Source of the DNA: Xanthostigma xanthostigma
Lineage: Eukaryota > Arthropoda > Insecta > Raphidioptera > Raphidiidae
Reading direction: 5' to 3'
Assembly (NCBI GenBank): GCA_963575645.1
Contig: OY754464.1
Coordinates: 9,300,001-9,364,000 of the forward strand
DNA: 64,000 bases
The notes below the pieces were generated by a model. That model was not told the DNA's origin. It did not search any database and saw only the letters and a list, made by a program, of their open reading frames with translations. Shown here piece by piece: positions 34,547 to 46,035 of the stretch. Every line of letters begins with the position of its first letter. The first letter of the stretch is position 1. The translations under genes were made by a program, and so were the position numbers.

Positions 34547-35618
34547 CAGAGTGAGTCAGACCACCCGTACCGGTCGTTTTTTTCGAAAACGGTTAGTCGT
34601 AGAGAGTTGTGTCAAAAATCTGTATTATAAAATCCCTAATGAAGAATCGAATGGTGATATTTTTTCCCCCGGAAAGGTCGGCTTCCCTATTAGTTTGCTC
34701 CGGAATGTTCAGAACTCCGGAATTTTAAATGACACGATAGGTCGAAAGTGGTATTGTTGAAAAGATCTTTAAAAAATAAGCAAGTTTTGTAGGACATTTT
34801 TTTTTTATTACTGCCATCCCTGTTAAGTAATATTCGTTTGAAATTATTAAATTGAAATGTCATAATAACGAACTTAATTTTAAAAGTTGACATTTAAAAT
34901 CTAGTTACCTAATTAAACAATGTCACAGGCCTAGTTTATATGAGAGGCGTTCAACGCGCGTTGGCCCAACGCGCGTTTACAGCTTCTATACAATTGTATA
35001 GGACTGTTTATATGATAACGCGCGTTGGTGGCGCGTTGAACGCGCGTTATCATATAAACAGTCCTATACAATTGTATAGAAGCTGTAAACGCGCGTTGGG
35101 CCAACGCGCGTTGAACGCCTCTCATATAAACTAGGCCTAAGTTTACAATAATTGCAATTGTTTTTTTTTTTGTCAGAAAATACTTAAAGGCACTCATAGC
35201 GTATCTAGAAGAGCTCAGCAGTGTTTAGAAGTAAATGGAAGAAAGTTTAAACATTTATGACATTGTTTAATTAGGTAACTAGATTTTAAATGCCGACTTT
35301 TAAAATTAAAATTTAATAATTTCAAACGAATATTACTTAACAGGGGTGGCAGTAACAAAAAAAAAATGTTCTATAAACTTGCTTATTTTTTAAAGATCTT
35401 TTCAACAATACCACTTTCGACCTATCGTGCCATTTAAAATTCCGGAGTTCTGAACATTTCGGAGCAAACTATCAGGGAAGCCGATCTTTCCGGGGGGAAA
35501 AAATATCACCACTCGATTCTTCATTAGGGCTTTTATAATACAGATTTTTGAGACAACTCTCTACGACTAGCCGTTTTCGAAAAAAAAACGACCGGTACGG
35601 GTGGTCTGACTCATCCTG
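34547..35618. mobile_element. Long-inverted-repeat element with nested palindrome
   Basis: 1072 bp with TA at both ends; the ends CAGAGTGAGTCAGACCACCC and GGGTGGTCTGACTCATCCTG are followed by ~380-bp mirrored arms (ACCGGTCGTTTTTTTCG...). The CAG-x-x-TGAGT start resembles the 27104 element, suggesting one family group. The centre is occupied by the 212-bp palindrome at 34927-35138. Confidence 0.88.
34927..35138. repeat. 212-bp near-perfect palindrome built of AACGCGCGTT motifs
   Basis: AGGCCTAGTTTATATGAGAG ... CTCTCATATAAACTAGGCCT. Inside are six or more copies of the self-complementary AACGCGCGTT and paired CTATACAATTGTATAG. Because it is a palindrome, both strands give nearly the same conceptual protein; neither is a gene. 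Confidence 0.92.
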
Positions 35619-35693
35619 TATATTTTAACATGTTATGTCGCCATTTTAACCAAGTTGTGCTCTACAAACCAAGGTGATTGATTTTCAGTTTTT

Positions 35694-36128
35694 ATTTTTT
35701 TTGACGTGATAACGTCTTATAAATTGATAAAACACCGGCTGCACGCACGAAAAAGAGTAACGTTCCGCAAGCGAGAGCGCGATATAAGCAATAGTCTCTC
35801 TCTTCTCGCGTGACGTCAGAGAGTAGTGTGCGTTCAACAATTTTTTCGGCTGTTCCAGCGAAAGCTACATCTGACAGATGGCCAGATAAATTATACGGTT
35901 TGTTAACAAATATAAGTATAATATATATACCTACATTCTTTTAAATGTCTTTTATAATTGCTTAAAAATATGTATTTTGCTTTGGTTGATCAAATTATTA
36001 GTCGGTAAAAATATAGTTTGACAGCTACTAAAATTTAGGTTATGTATTATTAAATATGATATTCGAGCGGAATACGTTATCACGTAAAACTATCGTCCGT
36101 AAACCGACTTTACAGACAACCAATTTTT
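35694..36128. repeat. MITE family 'ATAACGT', copy 2
   Basis: 435 bp from GACGTGATAACGTCTTATAA to AATACGTTATCACGTAAAAC and CCGACTTTACAGACAACCAA. It is the fullest copy of the family also seen at 3996. Confidence 0.75.
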
Positions 36129-36706
36129 CTTCAAGTTTTTGAAGTACCTACATAATATCATTTTGTTTGCATAACACGGTTATTAAGAAACGGGGGTTGT
36201 AGAATGTCAGCAGACGTAGGATACTCATCCGGCACCCGACACCCGGTGGTTGAGGAGACAGCTCACAACGTTGTGACATCTGATGACAAGAAAAACACTC
36301 GAAAGACATTAGCGCCACTTGGAGTGGTGTAGTATAAACAAAACACTGCACACATATATCCACCACTTAAAGGAACTACATAATACATAGTATCTATGTA
36401 GAAACATCTTTTACTAAACATTTTTAAAACAATAACATTTTTCTTTCTAATGTTTTAAAAAAGTTCCAGCCAATTGGGCGACGGGACCATTCCAACTTCA
36501 AAAATGTTGACATTTGATTAATATAAAGAAAATAAAATTTCTGATAACGTGTGAGGTGACGCGGGTAATGGCTAGTATTCAATATATTTGCTATTCGTTG
36601 CCATGGTTACCTACATTATGTTATACGTCATGTAAACATTAATCAAAGCATGCCGAACTAGTTTATTTCTGACAGATCCGTAAAACAAAAAAGCGGCTGA
36701 TTTTTT

Positions 36707-37366
36707 TTGACGTGATAACGTCTTATAAATTGATGAATCACCAATCTTATAAATTGATAAAACACCGGCTACATGCACGAAAAAGTGTAACGTTCCTAAA
36801 TCTTAACGTTCCTAACGTTCGTAACGCGTAACGTTCCGCCTGACCCTGTGGGTGCTTTTTGCTAATTTCTCGCTCAATTTAAATCAGATCGGTTTAAAAC
36901 CACTCTTAAACGAAAGAGGAGAACATTTTACATAGATTTCGTATAACAGAATTTGCCTAAACAGTTTTTTTATACAAAATATAGAAAAATAGCTGTATAA
37001 ATGCAATGTTGTCTAATGCATGGTACGACGCGGTCGGTCGTCTTTGTTTGCCGTACATGGAAATTAGAAGATAACGTATGTCTTGTCTTAACATGAAAAC
37101 GGCTGCATTTCTAATGTTTAATTCAATTTTTTGACATTAGTATTTTGTGAAATGCAACGCCTTCTAAGTTAAGTATTGGAATAACTAATTATTATTAGAA
37201 CATAATACTTTGACAGTTGCAAACGTCACTTTTGACATTTCTTATCATTCCGACACCAAGGATAAGCGGATTGAAACCAAATTTTGGGAGGTTTAAGTTA
37301 TGTATTACGGAATACGTTATCACGTAAAACTATCGTCCGTAAACCGACTTTACAGACAACCAATTT
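36707..37366. repeat. MITE family 'ATAACGT', copy 3, interrupted
   Basis: It has the same ends as copy 2. Between about 36850 and 37295 it contains an inverted fragment of the 1420-2905 element (for example AATGCAACGCCTTCTAAGTT), so it is a nested insertion or a recombinant. Confidence 0.7.
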
Positions 37367-37598
37367 TTTTTTTATTTTCAAAATATTTCCGAAAATTTTT
37401 TGAAGTTGGAATGATCCCGTGGCCCAATTGACTGGAATTCGCAAAATATTCGCATGATGTACTTTGCGAATGCGAATGTAAAAAAATATGCGAATATTCG
37501 TAATATCACTAAAAGGTAGCCTATATAGTACGGGATTATATTTATAGGTAGTATAGGTATATACCATAGATTTATATTTAATAGATTGCGGATACACT

Positions 37599-37715
37599 AA
37601 TAATCGGAGAAATCAGGGAATTACATTCAAGAAAGAGACGCAGATACATTTTCAATACGCTTTGTTGCGCTCACTCACCGCACATTGAGTAGATAGGCAA
37701 TGATTCATATAGTTA
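37599..37715. repeat. Dispersed repeat tail, copy 3
   Basis: AATCGGAGAAATCAGGGAAT ... TAGGCAATGATTCATATAGT matches the last ~120 bp of 14016-14392. It directly abuts the Helitron-like terminus at 37717. Confidence 0.75.
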
Positions 37716-37716
37716 A

Positions 37717-38431
37717 ACTAGCGGTCCTGCCCGGTTTCACCAGGGTACAAAAGAACGAATGGGGAAGGAAAGGACATGAGTACGCTCATTCATCTTAGTT
37801 TACCGAGATGAATGTTGTGTCCAAACTTCATAATGATCGGAGTTACCGTTCGAAAGTTTTTGTCGTTAAAAAGCAGTATTTAGGTATACTTTTTTTAAGT
37901 AATAAATTTATTTTAATATAATAAATATTTAATTGAAACAGTGTAGGAAAATTATCTTTATATAGGTATAGTTGTAACAGTTTTCAAATGAGCTATTAAT
38001 TAGATTTATTTAATTTTAATTAGTCGTAATGAAATTTTAAAAATTGAAATGTAAGCCTTAGAAGAAAGCAATGTAGAAAATAAAAAAAAATAAAAATATA
38101 TTAATGGCATTAAGAGTCTTACGCTCTATTGACTGAGCTATCCAGGCTTGTGAACGTGACGCGCTAATATTGCAATATTTATAGTTAAGGCATTTCACCT
38201 GCAGATAATATTTGTCGGACGGACTAATTTTGAGATACATCTTGCAACATTTTTCATTGATGTTCCGCTCCAATTGGTCGTAGCGTGATATTATAATATA
38301 GCCTACAGCCTTCCTCGATAAATGGGCTATCCAACAAAAACATTTTTTTTTCAATTCGAACCAGTAGTTTCTGAGATTAGTTCGTTCAACCAAACAAACA
38401 AACAAACTCTTCAGCTATATAGATAATAGAT
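37717..38431 (-). mobile_element. Helitron-like element, minus, with an internal insertion
   Basis: Minus-strand 3' end: GGTGAAACCGGGCAGGACCG then CTAGTT. The 5' end is near 38431. It is about 390 bp longer than the sister at 32332-32653; the extra block (about 37869-38210) lies between two copies of CGACAAA and contains a tRNA-Lys-like half. Confidence 0.75.
38106..38147 (-). tRNA. Truncated tRNA-Lys-like sequence (5' half)
   Basis: On the minus strand GCCTGGATAGCTCAGTCAAT then AGAGCGTAAGACTCTTAATG: acceptor strand, D-arm with A box (TAGCTCAGT) and an anticodon loop with CTT, as in eukaryotic tRNA-Lys. The T-arm and 3' acceptor strand are absent and an AT/T-rich tail follows. It is a tRNA-derived fragment or SINE head, not a working tRNA gene. 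Confidence 0.7.
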
Positions 38432-38807
38432 ATAATATGTTGGAACCATTCCGTACAATGCTCAAGGATAGGCATCCGCTATCTATTTATTATTATATAT
38501 ATCTATGGTATATACCTATAGCCTATAGGTGAGGGAGAAGTCGAGGCAGGCACAATAGCAAATGCGGGGAGAGCCAATGTAATAATCTAGTTCAATATAA
38601 TGTAACGATAATGAAGTCTGAATATGAAGTTTGTGCTGTTCAGTGACCGTAATATGCACATCTCAGTCAATCCTCATAGTGGATATATACCTATACCTAC
38701 ATATACGCATACAAATCCTTGCAGTATGGGTATACTATATCCTGATCCGCAGACGGCGACACTATCTGTCTCACTCGCGACGCCGTATCTATCCCGCGCG
38801 ACAGACA

Positions 38808-38860
38808 AAGACATCGTCGTCATCATCGGCGTCGTCGTCATCATCATCATCATCATGTCA
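38808..38860. repeat. (CGT/CAT)n trinucleotide repeat
   Basis: CATCGTCGTCATCATCGGCG ... (TCA)n microsatellite. Confidence 0.85.
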
Positions 38861-39144
38861 TGACAGAACAACGACGGAAGGGTACACACAATCTCTTCCT
38901 GCGTCTCTGAGGGTCAAGCCGAGCGGAACAATCTCGTTGAAAAGAAATTTCCTTTTTCAATTTTCATTTCTGTTTTGTGTCAATTTCTTACACTTATTTT
39001 CCTCCGTTGTATAGTCATATATGAGGGATGTATCGCAGGGTACTATATAACAGAAGTTACAAAGGTACCGGACATAGTTCTCGTTATTTGTGCAGAGCAG
39101 AGTTTCTCAACATGGAACTTCTCTTGCATCTTAATAGTCCAAAA

Positions 39145-40083
39145 GCTAGCTACGGAAATAGGTTTGCAATTTATAGAGCAACGAAATCCCTCTAGTTAGT
39201 GTGCCATACTAGCATTATTAATTAATCCGGGCGCCTGGCAGCTGTTCAGCGGTGGGTGTGAGAGTGGATGGGCAACAAAGGGGTTGTAAAATCAATTGAA
39301 GGTGTGCAATTTATAGAGCTCTGTGTTTGGTGTGATATTATTATGTATTATGTTTGGTGTGATATATATTATGTGTTTAATTCGAATATAACATTGCCAG
39401 GCGTTTTAATTGGGGGAAAAGTAGTGCCAGGTGACATCCAAGGTGCGGAAAAAAGTGCCAAGTCGTCTCATTTACTGGGTCAAATTTTATCGTGACCTGA
39501 TTTTTTCAGAATTAATAACAACATTCATTTTTCCTGCATAGCTAAGGAAAACTAATTTTGACAAAAATCACATAAGAGTGAGAGAGAGAATTAATGTGGG
39601 CGGGGGTAGCGCAGACGTCGCGTGCAACCCGGGCGGCGCGAGTTGGAGCCAGTTGCTCTTTGTCGTCGCTTAGCGGGGTGATCGACTGAATATTCCCGCC
39701 TGTATTTTTGCACACACGATTCTGAAGGTCCACTTTAATGAAAAAGTATAGGCCCAGTCCTCTATAAATGAGACGACTTCGGACTTTGGTACTGTTTCCC
39801 GCACTTTGGATGTTACCTGGCACTACTTTTCCCCCAATTAAAACGCCTGGCAATGTTATATTCGAATTAAATACATAATTAGCTATAATATCACACCAAA
39901 CACAGAGCTCTATAAATTGCACACCTTTAATTGATTTTACAACCCCTTTGTTGCCCATCCACTCTCACACCCACCGCTGAACAGCTGCCAGGCGCCCGGA
40001 TTAATTAATAATGATAGTATGGCACACTAACTAGAGGGATTTCGTTGCTCTATAAATTGCAAACCTATTTCCGTAGCTAGCTC
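39145..40083. mobile_element. ~940-bp element with ~320-bp inverted arms
   Basis: Left arm 39145-39475, right arm 39765-40083 (AGCTAGCTACGGAAATAGG ... CCTATTTCCGTAGCTAGCT; GGATGGGCAACAAAGGGGTT mirrored). The 290-bp centre contains a tRNA-like promoter region (39600-39655). Both strands give an arm-encoded MGNKGVVKSI ORF, which is a by-product of the inversion. Confidence 0.85.
39600..39655 (+). ncRNA. Possible tRNA-derived SINE promoter (A and B boxes)
   Basis: GTAGCGCAGACG (39606-39617) resembles a Pol III A box and GAGTTGGAGCC (39640-39650) a degenerate B box, with ACCCGGGCGGCGCG between. It is GC-rich unlike its surroundings. The resemblance is partial. Confidence 0.35.
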
Positions 40084-40205
40084 TCCGTCTATAATGTTTC
40101 TGACTTTTGTCGCGGAATACCGTTTATGACTTATAAAAATATCCCTGCTTCAGCCTCTTTGTGTAAACACTTTGTGTAATTAAAATTGATTGAGTTAGTG
40201 TAGAC

Positions 40206-40527
40206 CAGGCCTGGACAAATGGCGGCCCGCGGGCCGGGTTCGGTCCGCAGTGCAATTTTATGCGGCCCGCGAAGCATTTTAGAAAATTTTAGAAAAATAG
40301 TAGCGGAAATAGAATGCGGGGACGGACCTTTTTTTTTTGCTCTCCACATGCGGAAATAGAATGTGAGGACCTTATTTTTTTGCTCTCCGAATGCGGAAAT
40401 AGAATGTGAGGATCTATTTTTCTGCAAATTTTTGGCCCGCGGTGAAATTTTCGTCAGCCATCCGGCCCGCGTTCAAATTTTCATCAGCTATGTGGCCCGC
40501 CGATCAAAAGATTTGCCCGCCCCTATG
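40206..40527. mobile_element. hAT MITE, TSD GTGTAGAC/GTGTAGAT
   Basis: 322 bp, CAGGCCTGGACAAATGGCGG to TTTGCCCGCCCCTATG. The 8-bp duplications match 7/8 (40198-40205, 40528-40535). The interior has repeated GGCCCGC blocks and two imperfect ~60-bp direct repeats (ATGCGGAAATAGAATG). Confidence 0.88.
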
Positions 40528-41032
40528 GTGTAGATTGTAGGATCACTATCTATAGAACAGTGATGATAAAGATATGACTTGCGACTAGAATCTATCAAGT
40601 GAGGATTTTAGATGGCGGACCCGATGTTATTTTATGTGAGAAATAAAAAGTTTGGTCGGAAAATTACAAAAAAATCTGGATTTCGACAACCATCGGGTCC
40701 AACTGCAGCTAAGAACCATTTAGGTGACCCCATAAGTACAAAAAAAATCATCAAAATCGGTCAAGCTGTTTATATTCAGAGTGCCCATCGGCAGAAATTT
40801 TATTGGCACATTCTCTCCCCAAACTTTCTATATTATGGCTTCATTAGGCCTAGTCTGACACCTATTTCCTCTATGACTTTTCTTTATTTTGGGGCGTTTT
40901 CCCTCTAAATTTTCCGAAAGATGTCGTTTTGACGACATGTAAAAATTTATAGATGTTTTTAAATGGATAGCTTAAAAACTTCAACCAAAACGCTAAAATA
41001 ATGTTCTCTGACAAATAACATGAACCATTTGC

Positions 41033-41217
41033 GAACGGTAATATTATCGTTAGAGTCATGCGCAGTAGTTAAAACGAAACTGTATCGGTTTTCTGCGCAT
41101 GCGTCGACTTGACTGCTTTGTGGCTTAAAGGACAGTGCTAGAACCGTTCGAATCTCGGTTGGAACACGTTTTATCAACTGCGCATGACTGTTACAATAAT
41201 ATTACCGTTCGCAGAAA
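41033..41217. repeat. 185-bp inverted-repeat MITE
   Basis: TGCGAACGGTAATATTATCG...GTCATGCGCAG mirrored by CTGCGCATGAC...AATATTACCGTTCGCA. Confidence 0.8.
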
Positions 41218-41580
41218 GTTGGAACAGAGATATTGTGAACCGCTGTCTCCGCTGTATTTTATTTCTCGCTACAATGCTTACAGAGCTAAGAAAAAGAGCG
41301 AGATTTGATTTCATTTGTTTTGCCGAGATTCTTTTGTTTCAGCGATGCGACCCTATGGAGGTACACGGCTGTATAGGCATTAGCTATACACAAATGAAAC
41401 AGAGAAAGACAAGCGTGTATAGCTTCTATGTTTTGTACTGCTCGTACAATGTGGGATGCTGTACAATAAATGTAGAAATTTACAACTTATGTTACTTAAT
41501 TCTTTTATTTGTTCACTGAATGCATTACGCTATGAAATACAAATAAACTACAGTAGACTATCGATTTATCTACTGCAGAT

Positions 41581-42106
41581 TAGTGATGTGCCGGATATCC
41601 GTATCCGTATCCGCGGATATCCGAGGAAGAAGAAAGATCCGTATCCGTTAGTTTTTGGCGGATCTTTTACCTTATTAATTTTCAATTCATAGATGAAATT
41701 TTATATATATATATATAGGTGATTAGGTAATAATGAAAACCTGTTAAATTCCATTTTTTATTTTTTTAAATCGTATTTGGCACCTTTATATTGTAAACAT
41801 TTATCGTAGTGAGTACCATACTAATAGTAAATAACTCAAAGGTACTAAATCAACTATCTTTATAATGAGATATTGCACATCGATCTTTGGAAAGAGACAA
41901 TCTGTTATGAGAGTTAACTCTTAAAGAGGTCAATAACTTTTTTCCATAACAGATAGTCTCTTTCCAAAGGTCGATGTGCAATATTTACCGCCGCGTACTC
42001 AAAGAAAGTTAAGATCCGTATTCGTATCCGCGGATCTTGAAACCAAAAAGCCGTATTCAGATCCGTATCCGCGGATATACATTTTTAACGATCCGGCACA
42101 TCACTA
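41581..42106. mobile_element. hAT MITE 'GATGTGCC', copy 2, TSD CTGCAGAT/CTCCAGAT
   Basis: 526 bp, same ends and internal hairpin as 19187-19700. 8-bp duplications 7/8 identical (41573-41580, 42107-42114). Differences from copy 1 include an extra TCCGTA near the left end and an insertion within the hairpin loop. Confidence 0.94.
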
Positions 42107-43114
42107 CTCCAGATATCCATTAATAATGCTGGTCTGCTATGTTCCATGTTTTAAAAAGTTGTATTTTTATTTATAACGAAAAATACCTTAGCTGTTTTAA
42201 CAACAACAATATTATTTTATAGAGGATATCATTATCAGGACTATAACTAGCTTTTTAAGGGCCCTGAGCAAGATCTGAGGCCCAGACTAAATTTTATTAA
42301 TTATAAATAAAGCTGCTTACTCATTTCCCAGTAGTACAACCAGAAAAACAAATTTTGGAGGAAGCCAAGCAATTTTTAACTGCATAATATGTTTCCATTG
42401 ATTTCATGATTGATTTTCGAATAGATGTATATTTTTTTAATATAATGCGATTTTTCTCGATCTTTCTGGGGTCCCCCTTCCGTCTGGGCCCTGGGTACGG
42501 CTCTGAATTATATAATTAAAAAAAATATGAACTTTTAAAAAATGTCACAAATGATTTTTATATCTATAAAAAGTTTACTTACATATTATATACTCTGTAG
42601 CATAAATAAACTTATAACCATAAAAAATTGTAGACTATTTTTTACAATGTTCAGCCAGTTTTTTTTCTGTCGTCTAAAATCTCAACGCTCTGAAGAAACG
42701 TTTGTTTTTTTAGTCTTTGAAAAATAGTTATTTATGTTCCGCTCTGTATGCATTTTGTATGTAGATATTTATTTGTAAATAAGCAATACGTCAATCATAT
42801 TTCTGCAAATCGGCTTTGCAGATCATCGTGTGGCCACCAGTGGGATTAGAATACACTCATGTTGTTTGTTGCTCATCCCAATATGAAATGTGGGTTTCAA
42901 TTTGTATACAGAATGTTTTTCAAAGTGCGAGACATACCATTATTGAAAATATAATCTAGGAATTAAGTGAACAATGAAATAAAGTTAATGGAGATCAATA
43001 AAAAGTATGAAGACCTAACTTTTTATGTAAAACTTCTTTTGATTCGGTGAAGATTGAAAATGTTACAAACGTATCGCAATGTGCACAGACTATAAGAATC
43101 GGCTGTAGAATATT

Positions 43115-43166
43115 GAGCTAAGTTGGCGGCACTTGCCTCGTAACCTAATGGTCGTATTTCGATCCA
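43115..43166 (+). ncRNA. Possible tRNA-derived SINE head
   Basis: GAGCTAAGTTGGCGGCACTT then GCCTCGTAACCTAATGGTCG and TATTTCGATCC resemble D-arm/A box, anticodon arm and T-arm/B box of a tRNA (about 52 bp, slightly shortened). A T-run (43184-43192) follows, as for Pol III termination. No working tRNA fold is claimed. Confidence 0.45.
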
Positions 43167-43455
43167 GGAAGCCGATTCCATTATTTTTTTTTACAATTAT
43201 GTCAGTTTTATTTATGTAGTGTAAAATACAGTTTCTTTTTGTCAGGAAAACCCTTCCCAAGAATTCCTCGCATTCCGTTGGGCTTTTGTGTTTTTTTTTG
43301 TGAATTCTACCGACGAAGTAACTCTTTCGGTTGAAACTCGGTATTTTCAATACCTATACTAAATGAATTAAATATAATCAATGGAGTCTATAAAAATTTG
43401 TCTAGAAATCGATGGAATCATTCCTTGCAAACTATTGAAATATATATAGGAATCT

Positions 43456-43919
43456 ACGATGAAGGAAGGTTTTGGTTGAGGATTATAAATAAGCTTTACC
43501 AATGTTACGCTAGTGGCCAACGTTTCGAAAAATTTATTTTCATCTTCAGGGCCTCAAGCTGGTCAAAAGGTGGTAACTTGTTAAAACAATATATATGATC
43601 ATATTATTATGAGCATCAAATATCAGTCTACAGAAAATTCTTTTTGGTTATATATTTTCAGACAAATATTTCAATAAATTTTTTTACTTCGTGACATTTT
43701 ATATAAAAATTGAATAATTTTTTTAATGGTTTTTATAATAAGATGTTTATAATAATATTTTTTAACTCATATAATAATATGATCATGTATATTGTTTTAA
43801 CAATTTACCACCTTTTGACCAGCTTGAGGCCCTGAAGATAATTTTTCGAAACGTTGGCCACTAGCGTAACATTGGTAAAGCTTATTTATGATCCTCAACC
43901 AAAACCTTCCTTCATCGTA
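43456..43919. repeat. Inverted-repeat element with CTGAAGA...GAAAC motifs
   Basis: Arms of about 160 bp: ACGATGAAGGAAGGTTTTGG ... CCAAAACCTTCCTTCATCGT. Each arm contains CTGAAGAT...TTTTTCGAAACGTTGGCC (left arm on the minus strand, right arm on the plus). Confidence 0.85.
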
Positions 43920-44114
43920 ACATTCTTTTATGCTGAAGATGGGAATCTACCATACTACGAAAATGTCATGAGAGTTTCGTTTGCATTTTGCATGTTAATA
44001 TCAACTGTACCAAGCTTTGCCTATTTTCTCAATGTAGAAGACAACAAAGAGAGCAAAAAATATATTTCCGTCTCATTTTTCGAAGTTATTCCTTGATAAA
44101 TCCAACAATGATAA

Positions 44115-44269
44115 GTTCGTTCCAAGCAGCCAGTGAACGGTTTCGAAACCGTCACCCGCATGCGCACTAGGTAAACCGAAGCTGTTAGTGGCGATTTTAG
44201 AACACGTTTTAGCTAATGCGCATGCGGGTGACGGTTTCGAAACCGTTCGCTGGCTGCTTGGAACGAACC
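44115..44269. repeat. 155-bp palindromic MITE
   Basis: GTTCGTTCCAAGCAGCCAG...GACGGTTTCGAAACCGT arms mirrored, including GCATGCGC; the loop is about 50 bp. Confidence 0.85.
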
Positions 44270-45282
44270 TATTATTAGATAGAGTATGTCTCTCTTCCAT
44301 GTCTTTATCTATGACAGTGGCCAATCAGAACCGACGAAATGTTACCACAAAAAAGACAAATACACGATGGCGCCCTATAATCGTGCTAACACGATTTTCA
44401 TTCTATCCACCACTAGAACCACTAAGAAAGTTTATGTAATTTAAAGATGTGTTAAATGATGTGCAAAATGTGCATTTACATCGTCCAAAAATGTATAAGA
44501 TTGTTATAGTTTTCCAATAAAGTTGTTTATTGATGAAAAATTTAATCGATAAGCACCGTCAGGCGTTAAGGGTAAATTAGGTTAAGGGAAGTCTTCGTGG
44601 ATCATACGTCCATATAGCGTTTACGCATATAAACTCACAGCGCACCCTATTTCTCAAATGCAGTTATAAGCGGGTAACTTTGTTATTTGTAATGATATAG
44701 ACTACCTATATATACGTGTCAAATAGGTCAAGTAGTACAGTTTTCATTTTCTGCTCTGTTTTCAAAATCTTTGGTAGTTCAGTTTGTGTAGGTTGTAATG
44801 CCCGAACAAAAAATTGAAACCTGGCTGAAGGGTAGTGGGGCCTATAGTCCAAGAACGATCTTCGTGAAATACCTAAAATCTCAAACGGCTAAAAATTTGA
44901 GTGATCGTTCTTGGGGTTACAAGAAACTATTCTGACTATGAAAAAATGTGCTCCGATTTGCAGTTAGGGTAGAAACCGCCCCTTTAAATTTTGTTTCCTA
45001 TATTTATCTCACAAACTATGAGATATATGAAAAAAGGTTTCGACAAAAAATTGTAGATTTTTATATTTGCTATAAAAAAGTGCTCCACCCTCTTACCCCT
45101 ATCTACAATAGTTTACCCGTAAACCGCTCCTAAATTTTAATACTTTCAAGTTCTACATTCTTGTGTGAACATTCTATTCAATTTTTTTTTCAACCAGTGA
45201 CGAATAGGCAGTGATTTTGAAACAAAGACGTAATATATAGTATATAAATAAACCTAGCATTCCCTATATTAGTCCTAGCATC

Positions 45283-45392
45283 GGAGAAATCAGGGAATTA
45301 CATCGAAGAAAGAGACGCAGATATATTTTCGATACGCTTTGTTGCCTTCACTCACCGCTACATTAAGTAGATAGACAATGATTCATATAGTA
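45283..45392. repeat. Dispersed repeat tail, copy 4
   Basis: ATCGGAGAAATCAGGGAATT ... GATTCATATAGTA matches 14272-14392, 33769-33883 and 37599-37715. Confidence 0.75.
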
Positions 45393-45410
45393 GGTACTAT
45401 AAATTATTAA

Positions 45411-45801
45411 ATATCGTCGTTGGTTCTGTAATAGCTCTTATGTGCATAGTTGGCAGATTTTACGTTTTAAATGAAAAGATTCAGAAAACGGAGCTCTATA
45501 CACTAGTAATACCTCCAAATTAATTTTACAGTAACCAACAAGGGGAAGTAACTCTTATGTGAAAAGTTGTATCAAATAATTCCTCCCATGTGCCAATAAA
45601 TCCGAAATTAACGTTAAATATTTTTTAAGAAAATACTTCGTCTTAATTAAACACGTATAGTAAAGATAAGTATGAATTAGTAATATATCTCTGAAATTGC
45701 TAGTTCTTACCATCCGCGTTGCTGAAATAACCACTTTTTGGCCTTTCCTGCAAATTTTACTTTTTGCACATAAGAGGTATTACAGAACCAACAACGATAT
45801 A
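45411..45801. repeat. ~390-bp inverted-repeat MITE
   Basis: ATATCGTCGTTGGTTCTGTA...CTTATGTGCA at the left, mirrored by TGCACATAAGAGGTATTACA...ACAACGATAT at the right. Confidence 0.75.
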
Positions 45802-45834
45802 TGACATATTATATGAAACAGGGACACAATATGG

Positions 45835-46035
45835 GTGGATCATAAGGATATTGGAATCAGGACCACGGAAGTTCCTCGGATCCCAACTGACTTGAATGTG
45901 CCATTTCCATTAATTTATAATGCTCTATCAATTACATCATTCAATGCTCATTTGCAATTTGGCAACATTGATAGAGATTTGTTTTCACCGTTTAGAGTGC
46001 GATTAGTTGCGGGCAGCAAAAAATGTACTATTTAC
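45835..46035 (+). other. Unidentified open fragment, possible orphan exon
   Basis: It reads DHKDIGIRTTEVPRIPTDL, VPFPLIYNALSITSFNAHLQ, FGNIDRDLFSPFRVRLVAGS and then enters the MITE at 46034. Amino-acid composition looks protein-like rather than random AT-rich noise. It is pinned between two MITEs. I do not recognise the family; it may be a captured or degraded exon. Confidence 0.3.

Noticed and set aside
34931-35197. Matching ORFs on both strands (MRGVQRALAQRAF...)
   Set aside because: They are the two strands of one palindrome, which forces the same translation; not genes.
38106-38147. Functional tRNA-Lys gene
   Set aside because: The T-arm and 3' acceptor strand are missing; the sequence after the anticodon arm is AT/T-rich.
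39268-39958. MGNKGVVKSI ORFs on opposite strands
   Set aside because: They come from the mirrored arms of the 39145-40083 element; no homology or coding signature seen.
40612-40908. 98-codon plus-strand ORF as a gene (MADPMLFYVRNKKFG...)
   Set aside because: No recognised domain and no splice or codon support; the sequence resembles dispersed noncoding repeat text.
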